A stretch of DNA of 64,000 bases from Trichoderma breve (taxonomy: Eukaryota; Ascomycota; Sordariomycetes; Hypocreales; Hypocreaceae), in NCBI RefSeq assembly GCF_028502605.1, contig NC_079233.1:2542001-2606000 (forward strand), given 5' to 3'. The notes beneath the pieces are model-generated. The model saw nothing but the letters and a program-made list of their open reading frames with translations, did no database searches and was not told the origin of the DNA. Shown piece by piece: positions 44,603 to 55,863 of the stretch; position 1 is the first letter of the stretch, and the number at the start of each line of letters is the position of its first letter. The position numbers and the translations under genes are program-made.

Positions 44603-46279
44603 ATGTCAAAATCCTATTTACTGTGGGTTGGGGGAAGTGAAGTGGCTGGTACTGGTGATCTGTACGTTATGCTCCACCCAAACACTCTCTCAGGATGAAT
44701 CTGACGGTATTTGCATAGGATACCAGTTGAGAACCCAGCAAGAATGAACGTATTCGCAGAGTAAGCGTTCTAATTCTTTCACGGAATTATCTTATGTGGA
44801 CGACTCAATACTCACTCCAAGTTGCTGATTAGATGTCATTCTGCATCACACAAAGACGTAGATGATACCGTCCAACTTGCTCATAGTGTCTTCAAATCTG
44901 GGGTTTGGTCCAAAGCGCCACGGCATACGCGAGCAGACGTGCTAGACAAGGCTGCCGAGCTTCTCACTTCAAATCTCGCCACACTGATACCCTTAGAGGT
45001 TGAGCAGACGGGACGCGCAATCCGAGAGATGCAAGCTCAAGTTCCATCTCTCGTTCGATGGTTCCGCTACTACGCTGCCGTTCTCCGTACTGAAGAGCGC
45101 CCTGTCCTGCCAACGATGGGAAAGCTACACAACTGGCTGGATCGGGTGCCACTTGGCGTCGTTGTTCAGATCACACCGTTTAATCACCCGCTTCTCATTG
45201 CAGTCAAAAAACTTGCACCCGCTTTGGCCGCTGGAAATAGCGTTATATTGAAGCCGAGCGAGCTTACACCGCTGACTAGCTTGCTGCTGGGACCAATCTT
45301 GAAAGAAGCAGGACTGCCAGATGGTGTCTTCAACGTGTTACCTGGCCTCGGAGGTACGACCGGACGCGCGCTTGTGAGCCACTCTCTTGTGCGGAAAGTA
45401 GACATCACTGGAGGAACAGTTGCTGGAAGAGCGATTGGCTCTATTGTTGGTAATAATTTGGCACGGTTCACCGCGGAACTGGGAGGAAAGGCACCCTTAA
45501 TCATATTCGACAAGGCGAACATTGACCTGGCCGTCAATGGCGTTGCTTTTGGATCGTTCATCGCAAGCGGCCAGACCTGTGTTGCAGCAACTCGAATCAT
45601 TGTTCACAAGAGTATCTTGGCCACTGTGGAGGAGAGACTCGCCCACAAAGCTGAATCAATAGCGCGACGGATGGGCTCGCCTACAAATCCCAAATCTTCT
45701 ATGGGCCCTCTCATCTCGTCTAGGCAACTTGGCAATGTCGTGAAACTTGTGGATGATGCTGTTACCAATGGCGCGAAAATTGTTTGCGGCGGTAAGAGGA
45801 TGTCTGGCAAATCCGAACTCGATGATACCAATTTTGATGAAGGTTATTTCTTCCCTCCAACAATTTTGGCTTCTGGACCAGCGTGCGACATTACTAAGAC
45901 GAATATCTGGCGCGAGGAGGCCTTTGGGCCTGTCATTCTTTTGGTTGGATTCGAAAGCGAGCAAGAAGCTCTGGAGCTGGCCAACGATAGCGAGTTTGGC
46001 CTAGGAGCGGCGTTGTGGACTGATGATCTGAGCCAAGCTTTCAGAGTATCTGAACAGATTGAGTCCGGAATAGTTTGGGTCAACACGCACCATCGAAATG
46101 ATCCGAGCAGTCCGTGGGGAGGAGCTTCTAGCGCAAGCGGAGTTGGAAGTGAGAATGGTGTCGAGGCATATTATGCATATACGACGACGAAGAGCATCAT
46201 TGTTAACTATGCTTCCAGTGATGAAGCCGTAGCGGATGACTGGTTTAGAGAAGATGGCGTCCAAGTACGTTATGGATGA
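44603..46279 (+). CDS. Aldehyde dehydrogenase (NAD(P)+-dependent), ALDH-1 of the locus
   Basis: Oxidises an aldehyde to the carboxylic acid. Three exons: 44603-44661, 44719-44760 and 44833-46279; the product is 515 aa. The two small 5' exons supply MSKSYLLWVGGSEVAGTGD and the conserved VENPARMNVFAE strand; without them the N-terminus is missing. Active-site residues: Asn in PFNHP, cofactor site KPSELTP, Glu249 in AELGGKAP and Cys283 in SGQTCVA. The E-C spacing of 34 is standard, and EEAFGPV is present. The C-terminal WGG..SGVGSENG segment is divergent from the usual FKxSGxGRExG. The closest class looks like plant/bacterial broad-specificity or aromatic ALDHs, but the substrate is unknown. It is convergent with the second ALDH; the stop codons are 169 bp apart. 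Confidence 0.94.
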
Positions 46280-46448
46280 GCGGATACTTGAATGAAGGCT
46301 AGATATTTGGAACAAAATATTGTTAGCACTTGAGATGAATGCAAGCATATTCGTGCGCACGGTTAAAGCTTTCTATCAAACACGAACTCCTATACGTATT
46401 CACGGCTTGATCTTGATTTGAAAGCCTAAAGCTCGTTCGTGATGCTAC

Positions 46449-47885
46449 CTACAACGTGATTATAACTGTTTTAATCTCATAAAATTCTTCAAGCCCCAAC
46501 TTGCCCAATTCTCTGCCATTACCGGACTGTTTCCAGCCGCCAAAAGGCATGTCATAGGCGCCAACGCTGCCACCAGAGTTCACTGTGACGACTCCAGTCT
46601 CCAATGCTGTGGCTACTCGACATGCGCGCGATATGTCTCTGGTGTAAAGGCCAGCGTGCAGGCCATACTCCGTCTTATTACACTCTGCAATCACCTCATA
46701 TTCTGTCTCAAACTCTTGAACCACAGCTACTGGGCCAAAGATTTCCTCATGTAAAATTTCGGCGTTGGCGGGGACTTGTGCAAAGACTGTTGGCTGGATA
46801 TAATATCCCTTGCTTGTGGCACGGCTACCGCCAGTAACTAGATTTGCACCTGCAGATTTAGCCTGTTCAATGAATTTTGATATCTGGTCAAATTGCAGTT
46901 TGTCGGCTTGCGGACCGAAAAAGGTGGTGGGCTCCAGCGGGCTTCCAAACTTGGTCTCCACGAACTTTTCACTGAAGGCTTTGAGGAACTTTTGGAATAT
47001 GTCTTTATGGACATAGATTCGTGAATTTGAGACACAGATCTGGCCCGAATTAAACTTCAAGCTGGCAGCAGCAGAGCCCGCGGTCTCTTCAATGTCGCAG
47101 TCGGGGAATACGATTAGTGGATTCTTGCCTCCCATTTCAAGTGCAACGGATTTTAGATTCGACTTTGCGGCTGCCTCTTGAATGAGCTTGCCTGCACGAG
47201 TAGAGCCGGTAAATGTAAGCTTGCGAATCTTCATATGGCTGGACAAGGCTGCGCCAACAGTATGGCCGAATCCAGAAAGTACATTGATAACTCCCGGAGG
47301 GAATCCAGCCTCGGCTGCCAGTGCGCCCAGTTTGAGAGAGGAGAGAGGGGCTTTCTCCGATGACTTGACGATGATTGTGTTGCCTGCCACTATACATGGA
47401 ATGACTTTGGCGGTGAATATCACGACTGGTGCGTTCCAAGCGAGAATGGCAGCACACACCCCATAAGGCTGCCTCAAGGTGATATGAATCTGCCCGGGTG
47501 TGTTTAAGCTAGTTTCTCCATGCACATCGTGGGCTAATCCAGATGTATGCTTGATGTCTCGAATTGCTCTCTGAATGAAAAGATGATTCACCGACACGGG
47601 CATGCCGATATTCTCAGCATCGAGTTTGGCGATCTCGAATTGATCTCTCTCGATAAGCTCGGCAAATTTCAAGCACTTATTGATACGGTCATGTGCGGAG
47701 AGACTCTTCCAAGCCGGAAATGCGTTTTCTGCAGCAGTGACGGCAGCATCAACGTCGGCAGCATCGGCTTCAAAAACGTCGGTGATCTTTTCTTCGGTTG
47801 TAGGATTGAAGATTGGGAATGTCTTGCCAGAAACGCTGGGCACGAATTCGCCGTTAATGAAGAGTTTTGTTTCTGGAGTGGCCAT
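46449..47885 (-). CDS. Aldehyde dehydrogenase, ALDH-2 of the locus
   Basis: Single exon, 478 aa, complete. Catalytic residues: Asn151 in AWNAP, Glu250 in LEMGGKN and Cys284 in GQICVSNSR. The cofactor site is KSSEKAPLSS near 174 and EEIFGPV is present. The C-terminus has PFGGWKQSGNGRELG, the normal family ending. It is only distantly similar to ALDH-1 (one has PFNHP, the other AWNAP; intron content also differs), so the pair is unlikely to be a recent duplication. The NSGQIC motif and general layout resemble cytosolic ALD5/aldA-like fungal enzymes. No targeting signal is visible, so it is probably cytosolic. A TATA box lies about 165 bp upstream on the minus strand. Confidence 0.95.
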   Translation of the reverse strand: MATPETKLFINGEFVPSVSGKTFPIFNPTTEEKITDVFEADAADVDAAVTAAENAFPAWKSLSAHDRINKCLKFAELIERDQFEIAKLDAENIGMPVSVNHLFIQRAIRDIKHTSGLAHDVHGETSLNTPGQIHITLRQPYGVCAAILAWNAPVVIFTAKVIPCIVAGNTIIVKSSEKAPLSSLKLGALAAEAGFPPGVINVLSGFGHTVGAALSSHMKIRKLTFTGSTRAGKLIQEAAAKSNLKSVALEMGGKNPLIVFPDCDIEETAGSAAASLKFNSGQICVSNSRIYVHKDIFQKFLKAFSEKFVETKFGSPLEPTTFFGPQADKLQFDQISKFIEQAKSAGANLVTGGSRATSKGYYIQPTVFAQVPANAEILHEEIFGPVAVVQEFETEYEVIAECNKTEYGLHAGLYTRDISRACRVATALETGVVTVNSGGSVGAYDMPFGGWKQSGNGRELGKLGLEEFYEIKTVIITL

Positions 47886-48049
47886 TCTGAGAGAATTTAT
47901 TCTTGTTCTTGAAAGAAGATGTTGTCGATGATGGATAGAAGAATGAGAAAAAAGAAGAGAGGATATACGAGAATGGAGACGCCTAGGACTAATGGCTTAA
48001 TATGCCTAACATGCTGTGAACAGTACGTTTATTCCAGTTGTATGCTTCT

Positions 48050-48058
48050 TATATATAC
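48050..48058 (-). promoter_or_regulatory. TATA box of aldehyde dehydrogenase 2
   Basis: On the minus strand TATATATAA, about 165 bp upstream of the ALDH-2 ATG. Confidence 0.55.
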
Positions 48059-48464
48059 CTCCCTTCTCATGTTCACCCGAAAGTTCCTAGTATTCAGAGA
48101 CTTAATGCCACCCAATTATTTCATAATACTACTCAATGATGATATATTGTGAACATATGTTGAGTATTTCTGCAAGGCCATCAGACCGAGTCAGTAATGT
48201 GGCATTCCTGTGAGAGGGATAAGTCATGTCTGAAGAAGGCTCCGCGGATAACCTGATTGATCGAATAAATGGCTTGAGCTTAAACCGATTCCTAACTAAT
48301 TATACTGCTTTAAATGGAAATCAACTATAGTCTATGAGCCACTATTTATCGTCCGTTGCTTAGATGCTATGTTGACAGATAGGATCATGTGGTCCCCAGT
48401 TGCTAATACTACAAGGCAGAAGACGTGCGTCGTAATATCTTGCTATTCATTCTTCGCCCGGCAC

Positions 48465-48651
48465 TTCGTCCGCCTCCCATTGTATTTTGCTGTGGCATGG
48501 ATGAATTATGGATGAAACCCGGACGAACTATGGACCACACGTTGAATAGATGGAAGAACGGGGACGAATACCGGACGAGTGATCAGTAATACTTAGAACT
48601 TTGGCCGTGTTATGGATCATATGGAAAGAGATACGGACGAGTTGCGGACGA
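48465..48651. repeat. Cluster of GGACGA / CGGACGAA motifs
   Basis: GGACGA occurs at about 48521, 48562, 48573, 48635 and 48646 on the plus strand, four of them within CGGACGA. Its reverse complement TTCGTCCG occurs at 48465-48472. That makes six copies in under 190 bp, with GGATGAA variants between them. The cluster lies between the divergent ALDH-2 and SDR genes. CGG half-sites are typical of Zn2Cys6 regulators such as the one encoded at 51997-53790, so this could be its binding array; that is inference. It may instead be a decayed tandem repeat. Confidence 0.5.
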
Positions 48652-50200
48652 ATCAACTTCCCATCAGCTAAAAAAAGGGCAAATGCATTAGAAATTGATG
48701 TCAAACCTGACGTATGTCAGATTCCATACTATCTGAGCGACCCGGAGTACTCCATATTTTAAGTGCGATCGACTATACTCGGGTTTCGGCTGACATGCCT
48801 ACAAATTCCCGCCTCTGGGGCACTGAGGGAGTTAAGCGATTTGCAAAAAAAAAAAAGAAGGGGAAAAAAAAAACAGAGACCGCAAAATGAATATGTGCAT
48901 ACGTGAGGAGAATGTGCCTACCATGCCAGATGAGTTTGGTGTGGTGAATATGTGCGGTTGTCCGTTTCTGTATGCCGACCCTTCTTTGGTCTCTTCTTTT
49001 TGCATCCCCGTTGGGGCTCTATTAATGTAGTCTCTCTTGCGGTTTCCGGCAACTAATCTTAAATAATCTGTTAACGATCTGTTGTTGCCATGATATACTG
49101 GTGTTGCTCAATAACTTTAAATCGCCGATCTAACTACTGATACCGTGGTGACGATTTTGGCTCTCAACTTGCATTCGGCGCATAACCACACATTGTAACG
49201 ACAAAATGTTCATGTTGCGCTTCAATCTAATACGGAAGGAATAAATATGAGATTATTTTTGGGTTATTCTGTTGCTACCTTCAACCCATTCGAGGGTTCT
49301 TGCTGACAGTCAAGCAGAGAATGCCCAGCTTCATCTTGAGCAACTCGTGACGACTTCTACACTCGTTACTTCAAGAGTTCCGGCTTACGAACCGCACTCT
49401 TCTTCCCGAAAAGCCATATGACCGCTCCTCTTCTTATTCGCATCTTGGATCTCTCTTTCCTTCTTCATCACTAGTAGCAGGAAAACTCGCGACTTTTTAC
49501 TCTTCCAGCGCCAACATATACTTCGTTCTTATCACCTGCCTCAGCCTGTCTATACGGTCTCTGATGGGTATATGAATAATTTGTGCAGAAATAATCTGAT
49601 GAGCGTTTTTATATTCGATTCTGAGACTGGAACTCCGATAATCTTGCACAGGAGATGCCGCTGGGGCTACTGCTATTTGCACAGTTAAAGCAGATACGAA
49701 ATTATCGTGAGGCTACTATCTCCGACTATGTACGGAGTAGAAGAGACCGCAATACCTGAGTGAGCGGACATGATGTGGAATTAGCTGTATTTTTGTCGCC
49801 TAGTGAATCTCATTGTATTCACAATATGCGGACTCAATACGGAGTAGTGTTACGGAGTTTACAAGGCAAAGCGGCCGCCTATGTCCATCTAGTATTTGGC
49901 GGCCTTGCGGAGAAACGAGAATGCGACCGGATCAATCAATCTCTGCTTGAGATGGTCTTCTTAGTCACTCGCGACAGTCAGCACGCTATACCGGGAAAGA
50001 AAGTGTCAGCAGCGGTCAGCGCACTATACCAAACTGGTGCTCCAAGGCTTTCTCATGTCGTGCCTCACATCTACGAGTGTTGTTGCGGAGTGGGAGTTGA
50101 ACCGATGGAATCAGGCGGAGCGGACAGTAAAACTGAGTATGTAGAGTTAATTGTGCGGCTTCACAACTGGGCCCCTTAATATCATCGTGATGGCAGAGAA

Positions 50201-50208
50201 TATAAATA
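50201..50208 (+). promoter_or_regulatory. TATA box of the SDR gene
   Basis: TATAAATA, 127 bp before the ATG at 50335. Confidence 0.6.
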
Positions 50209-50334
50209 TTAGATCCCCAGCGACAACTGTTGCCGAAGAAATATTGGCACAAACAGCAAGATTCAGTCAATTACAGACTCCTATCAACACTTCTTACATA
50301 CATATCCTTTAAGCGTTTGCTAACAACATCCACA

Positions 50335-51505
50335 ATGCCTTCCTCCAAATTTTCACCCGAATCAATTCCTGATCTTACAGGACGGGTCTACATTGTTACC
50401 GGAGGCAATGCTGGCATGTAAGTCAGCCATTTGACATATATATTTCCTCTTGCAATAGATTTACTAACAATACCAGTGGTAAGGAGACCGTGATTGGCTT
50501 GGCAGCCCGTGGTGCCAAAGTGTATATGGGCGCGCGCAGCAAGGATAAGGCATTGGCGGCTATCCATGAAATACAAGAACAACTACCGGCTGCGAATATT
50601 CATTTTCTTGACCTCGATCTATCCAATTTCCAGAGCGTCATCGCGGCTGCGAAGAAGATACGAGAAGCTGAACTCGCGTTACATGGACTCATCAACAATG
50701 CTGGTATTATGGGAGTGCCTTACTCTCTGACTGTCGATGGCTTTGAGGCTCAATGGCAGGTAAGATCATATTGTTTAGGCTGCGAATCAGCTGCCGTAAC
50801 TCTGTCGATAGAGAAGTTTATGAAGCTAAAACGTATGGTTCAGACCAATTACTTGTCTCATTGGCTGCTCACGCATCATCTGATGCCACTTCTTCAATCT
50901 ACCGCTCAGTCGAATCCTGAAGGAACTGTCCGCTTGGTCAACTTGACATCGGATGGACATGCAAGGTTTACTCCCCCGAGCGGAATTCGGTTCGAAGATA
51001 CCGGATTGGAGAAGGAAAACTCCATGATGAGATATGGACAGAGCAAACTAGCGAATGTCTTGCATACAGTGCAACTGAACAAAAAATACGGCCCAGTCTC
51101 TGCGGAATCTGGCAATGCAGCGATTTGGTTCGCAGCAGTGCATCCCGGCCACATTGACACGTAAGTTCCAGCGACACTTACGTCCAAACAACTAAAGGTG
51201 CATTCAGAAGCTAACAGGAGTCTAGCGATCTGAATAAACAAGCCACAGGGGCACTACCTGCAGGCGTCTTGCGAGTTGCTACTCCCATCATGAGCTGCCT
51301 CGGGATCCTGGATAAGCAAGAGAAGGGCGCCTGGTCCTCGCTCTTTGCTATCGCCAGCAGCAATTTCAAGAAGTCGGATTCGGGTGCCTACGTCGTGCCA
51401 TATGCAAAAATTGGGACACCAAGTGACCATGCGCGAGACCCCAAATTGGCCGAGAAGCTATGGCAGTGGACTGAGTCGGAGCTTGGTGCCAAGGGCCTGC
51501 TCTGA
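50335..51505 (+). CDS. Short-chain dehydrogenase/reductase (SDR), classical-like
   Basis: NAD(P)-dependent oxidoreductase, 320 aa in four exons: 50335-50417, 50477-50759, 50844-51160 and 51226-51505. Rossmann motif TGGNAGIG at residues 22-29 (spanning intron 1), then ARS near 50 in the cofactor-specificity loop, which suggests NADP. NNAGIMG follows, and the catalytic YGQSK (Y-x3-K) lies near residue 207. VNLTSDGH supplies the catalytic Ser region, and HPGHIDTDLNK follows, with the typical PG motif. It resembles the retinol dehydrogenase/WW-domain oxidoreductase-like SDRs common in fungi. The substrate is unknown. Intron 2 (50760-50843) is exactly 84 nt and has no stop, so retention would insert 28 residues before TNYLSHW. 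It is head-to-tail with the Zn2Cys6 regulator gene. Confidence 0.94.
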
Positions 51506-51996
51506 GGAGCGACGAGAGGTTAGGATATGGAAGATATGCATGCATAATCAGGAGTAATAGCGAGTTCTCTAATCATTAATACACCTATGAAAACAAACAG
51601 CTTCTTCATATTTCCGTCGTGTGTTGCGAGTTTTGCTTTGCTGAGCACGAAGCGAACTGAGACGACACGGCAACCAATCTTTCCGACTCTAGCCAATCAA
51701 GTGTCAGATTTTGCGAGCGAACCAATCAACGAAACACATCCTGTGACTCCATCAACTAAATTGGGGAAATCTGGACTCTCTGATGAGATGAGCAAAACAC
51801 CCGAGCCGGGACGGCCCCACATCAAATGAGAGTCCGGATCTCTCAAGTATCTCCAGAATTGACTCCCATTTACTCCTCTTCATCAATACTAGATATCTCC
51901 ATCTAACCGGACTTTATAAAGAAATAGACAGCTAGACGGACATTATCCAGACAAACTAGTTGATAAACTAGGATACCAACACAGAAGCTTGATAAT
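51506..51996. other. Intergenic, promoter of the Zn2Cys6 regulator
   Basis: 491 bp. An 80-codon frame at 51587-51829 shows no recognisable feature and is probably chance. No TATA box stands out. Confidence 0.5.
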
Positions 51997-53790
51997 ATGC
52001 CCCAAGCTCCTCCTGCCAAGAAGGGGAGAAGGAGAGTAAAGACGGGGTGTCAGACTTGCAAGTATGCATAATACGTTCTATCATCAGCTATAGTGAATCT
52101 TGATGATCATCTCACTGTTTGACACTAACAAATTGGGTGTAGGAAGCGGCGTGTAAAGTGTGATGAGGGGAGACCGGCTTGTCAGAGATGTGTCTCGACT
52201 GGTCGGGTCTGTGATGGGTACGGCATCTGGGGTGGCGGAGGGAATGCCTACGGAAGCTCCGACAAGGTCCCGTTTGTTTCCTCTTCCTCTCTAGTCCGTA
52301 GGAACCAGATGCAGCCCCTGCGGAACATTGTCGTCATGTCGCAGACACGCGCGATCGCGGGTCAGCCCGCAAGCCTCGGGTTTGAGTACTTTCGGAGATA
52401 TACCACCACTAAGCTTCCTGGCCTGTTCGAATCGGGCTTCTGGGATTGTTTAGTGCTGCAAGCAAGCGAACAGGAGCCGGCTGTCCTGCATGCGGTCACG
52501 GCATTGGGTGCGGCACATAAGAATGAGGAGCGAATCTCACTGACCGAATACAACGAAGCCATCCGGCATTTGCGGCATAGCCTCAAGCGTTCAGACAAAG
52601 AGGCTCTTCGGGTGTGCCTCATCACTTGTATGCTATTTGTATGCATTGAGCTGTTGAGAGGGGGCTTCAAAGCAGGCCATGCACACCTGACCAATGGCCT
52701 CCGTATTCTTCGTGAGATCCAGCAGCGCGAGGGAGTCACCACCTCTGATGGAGATATTATTCTGCGATCACAAGCAGTATCGGTCGAAGATACTCTTGTC
52801 GAAGTCTTCTCACGGCTCAATGTGCAAGTTGCGCTTTTTGGCCAAGTCTCTTCATACCTGCTTTTCGTGGGAGATAGCGCAGAATCACCGAGAACGTACG
52901 ATATTCCCCAGACGTTCTCATCTCTCCTCGAAGCACGGAAGTATATGGATGCCCTGATCAACGGATCGCATATCCTAGGGGAACAGGCAAGTCAGCTGAT
53001 TCTAAGCGGACAACCTATCCCGGAAAAGCTTTACGAGGACCAAGGACGCCTGGAGGCGGCTTTGATGAGATGGCTTCATGCTTTGGACTCCAGTCACGAA
53101 AAGTTGATCAACCGGGCAGACTATCGCACCAAATTTGCCATACCTATGTTGCTTCTATATCACACCATGACGAGGATCATGGCCGCCACTGCCCTGCGTG
53201 GGACAGACGAAATGATATATGACCACTATCTGCCGGATTTCTCCCTCTTAATCAAGCAGTCGGCTGACCTGTGGGACCTGATGCGTACCGCAATGAAGAA
53301 AGCCTTAGGTTTGAGAGGCACTAGTAGACCAGACATCAATTTCACCATCGATATGGGCTTCATACCACCGCTATATTACGCGCTTGCTAAATGCCGCCAG
53401 CCAAATCTTCGCAGGATGATCCTCGAGTTGCTCAAAGAAGTTCCGCATCGTGAGGGTGCCTGGGATGGATTCACGGTCATCAATATGGGCGACTTGCTGA
53501 TTGAAATAGAAGAAGAGGGCATGTATGAAGGGTTTGAGATCAAGCCAAGCTGCTACTTGCCAGACCCGTCAATAGCGGAAGTATTGCCCATCATCCCGGC
53601 ATCTCAGCGATTCAATAACGTCAATGTAGCGCTACCTGATTTTGAGAGCGGCAAGGCCACTTTATTTGGTAGGCGGTATAGAGGTAATAACCAATGGGAG
53701 TCAAAAATCGTGCAGTTTGACTCTGCATTCAGGAAGCTCAATCCTCTTTCGTGGGAATGCATTCAGAATTCTTGCGTGGGGATGTGTTGA
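51997..53790 (+). CDS. Zn2Cys6 fungal transcription factor
   Basis: Nuclear DNA-binding regulator, 570 aa in two exons, 51997-52061 and 52143-53790. The zinc cluster at residues 18-45 is CQTCKKRRVKC then CQRC and C, with Cys18, Cys21, Cys28, Cys35, Cys38 and Cys45 in the C-x2-C-x6-C-x6-C-x2-C-x6-C spacing. The 81-bp intron cuts through the Lys after the second Cys, so the first ATG of the large exon (52309) is internal and not the true start. The rest resembles the fungal-specific factor domain of the PF11951 type: LPGLFESGFWDCLVLQASEQEP near 100-130, then HAVTALGAAH. Such proteins usually bind CGG half-sites. Its position next to the SDR and ALDH genes makes it the obvious candidate local regulator, which is inferred from context only. 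Confidence 0.94.
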
Positions 53791-55863
53791 AAGCTTTTGG
53801 GCGAGATCTGATGTACGTCAGGTAGTTTTCATTGTAGCAATAGATTGAGATACCTCATTTCATGAATGTTTGCCTTCAATTTTATGTGTACACTGATACG
53901 ATACGAGTCAACATGACCTGATAGCGCTATTGGAACCAAATCTAACCCCTTTAAACGAAGGCAGGACAACAACAATTTGAGTGAGTCCAATAGAAAAATT
54001 TGCCGATATGCACTTACATGTCAGGTAGATAGGCAATATTAATTCTCTGTAGATAGGATGATAGTATAGCAGTACAAAGTGACATTGGTTGCATTCCACA
54101 TGCAGGGACTCATCCACCACATATTCTCTCAGTTTCTACTCTCCTGGGTACACTCGTATTTCTGGTTCATCTTCACCCCCCAATATCTTCATCTCGTCGG
54201 CAAAGGCTTCGGTGGGGGTCTTGAAATGAAGCCAGCTTTTGCATCGTCAATGCAATGGTGGCGTGGCCTAGTGAAGGCAATCTGCATCAAGGGTCGGAAC
54301 TCGTGACATAATAGGTCAATGGGTACGATGGCATGCGTGTGTGCGGCTTTCTAGAAGCACCAGCACGGTATTCACACGTGGTGCAGAGATACTAATCGTG
54401 GCGCGATTGCATTTTGTTTTGGTTCAGCACTTCTCATTGGTTTAGTCTCCCTGATGCTGTAGGAGGCGAATGACTTTGTGGTGAAGCGTGAAGCTCCAGC
54501 TTGAGAGCGCCGCTTGGCCGCTTGTGAAGCTCAATAAGTCTCAATAACCGGCACAGTCGGTAGCCAAACAATAGGTCAGGTAACCCATTGTTTTGCATGC
54601 TTACAGAAGATTCTTAAATGTGGCACGATACATTTGCTTGGCTGTCAAATAAACAAAGAACATCGGCCGTGGCAGTTCACTACACGCAATGATTGCTGAC
54701 CGAGTTCCACATAGGCTGGCTAGCCACAGATCCCTTATCATTTACGAACTCTACCCTTGCAATTGCAGTCACGAGCCACTGGGATTTATATCCGACGGCG
54801 CGATGTGCAGCCTATGAGCGAGAGCCAGCATCTCCGCGGTTTATCGGTTTATCGAACCATTGAGCGACGGCTTCAACGCTGGCGCTTCCCCCAACTCTGA
54901 AGCGTTTTGCCGCAGCGGCGACACTGTGCGATGAGGCGGAGGCAAGTTGCCGTCTTCAGAATCAGGATTTCTTCTACCAAAGCATCCGTAAGAACTCTAT
55001 TTGCGCTCAATACGTGGGGGATGAATGTCTTCTTGAGAGTGTCTCTGCTCTGTTAAAAGGCTATGGATATATGAACGCTGTCAGTCCCGTATCTGAGAGA
55101 TATACACGTAATTCGGCTCTGAAGGCACATTATCCGTTCGTCCACCCCACAGAAGAAGCTTAAGAATGCGGGGGAGGAGAGCCAGAATAGCAATCGAAAC
55201 CCCCGTCTATACCCCCATTGTCAGAAACGGACAACTTCTCCCCCTTCTTTGATGAACTAAAGCCCCCACGAACAACCACCGAGTTTCTTGCCATCACTAG
55301 GCTTCTCCACACTGGTCGATAAGCCATAGCTGAATTGCTGGGTTCGGCATTTAATCGCTAATAGTCGCTAATTATTGCCATGTTATCTGCGCCGGCCATC
55401 GGTCAAATTACCGTCCTGGTAATCGGTATCTCTCTTTACCTATCTTGCTCATTTCCATCTCGAGACTGGTTGTGGGGGAAGTCTTTCTTCAACCATCATC
55501 TCGACCCCCCACCGTACATGAGGGCATGATCTTCCAGTCATCAGCAGCAGCCGTCTATGAGCGCGTATAGACAGGCATATTAAAAAGGAACAAGGAACCA
55601 TGCAGTGTTGCCTGCTTCCGAATGCAACCTTATGATAGCAGCCTTCTCTGGCACCAATTACATCTCTTTGTTGAACACCCAGTACATCGTGGTGGTGTGT
55701 CTCATTCTGCTCTCCCCTGCCCTCTTACATCTGTCGTGTGGGAAGAGCGACACGGCGCGAGACTATACCGGCATCCAATCGTGCACGGCAGAACCCGCGA
55801 GCCTGCAGAGAACCTGAGACGGATCTCGGATCTGAACGATCTAACCTCCATCAAGCCATCATC
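53791..55863. other. Intergenic region, 2.1 kb, no gene seen
   Basis: Between the Zn2Cys6 regulator and the permease. Frames are short and unsupported. A small inverted repeat ATTACC-GTCCT-GGTAAT lies at 55407-55423, about 440 bp upstream of the permease start. The rest is ordinary intergenic sequence. Confidence 0.55.
55407..55423. promoter_or_regulatory. Inverted repeat ATTACC-N5-GGTAAT upstream of permease
   Basis: Six-base arms separated by five bases, followed by CGGTAT. Symmetric sites of this size are typical of dimeric regulators. A single copy; function unproven. Confidence 0.3.

Larger units (their letters stand above)
47886..50334. other. Divergent intergenic region, 2.4 kb
   Basis: Between ALDH-2 and the SDR gene. 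A 139-codon frame near 49.8-50.2 kb is probably chance. It contains a minus-strand TATA box at 48050-48058, the GGACGA cluster at 48465-48651, poly(A) runs at 48845-48873, TACGGAGTA at 49731-49739 and 49838-49846, and the SDR TATA box. Confidence 0.6.

Noticed and set aside
49760..50179. 139-codon plus-strand frame upstream of the SDR
   Set aside because: No known motif; it lies directly in the SDR promoter and contains TACGGAGTA copies.
51587..51829. 80-codon frame that might be a small secreted peptide
   Set aside because: The hydrophobic start resembles a signal peptide, but the rest lacks Cys or repeats and it lies in the promoter of the regulator; too weak to annotate.
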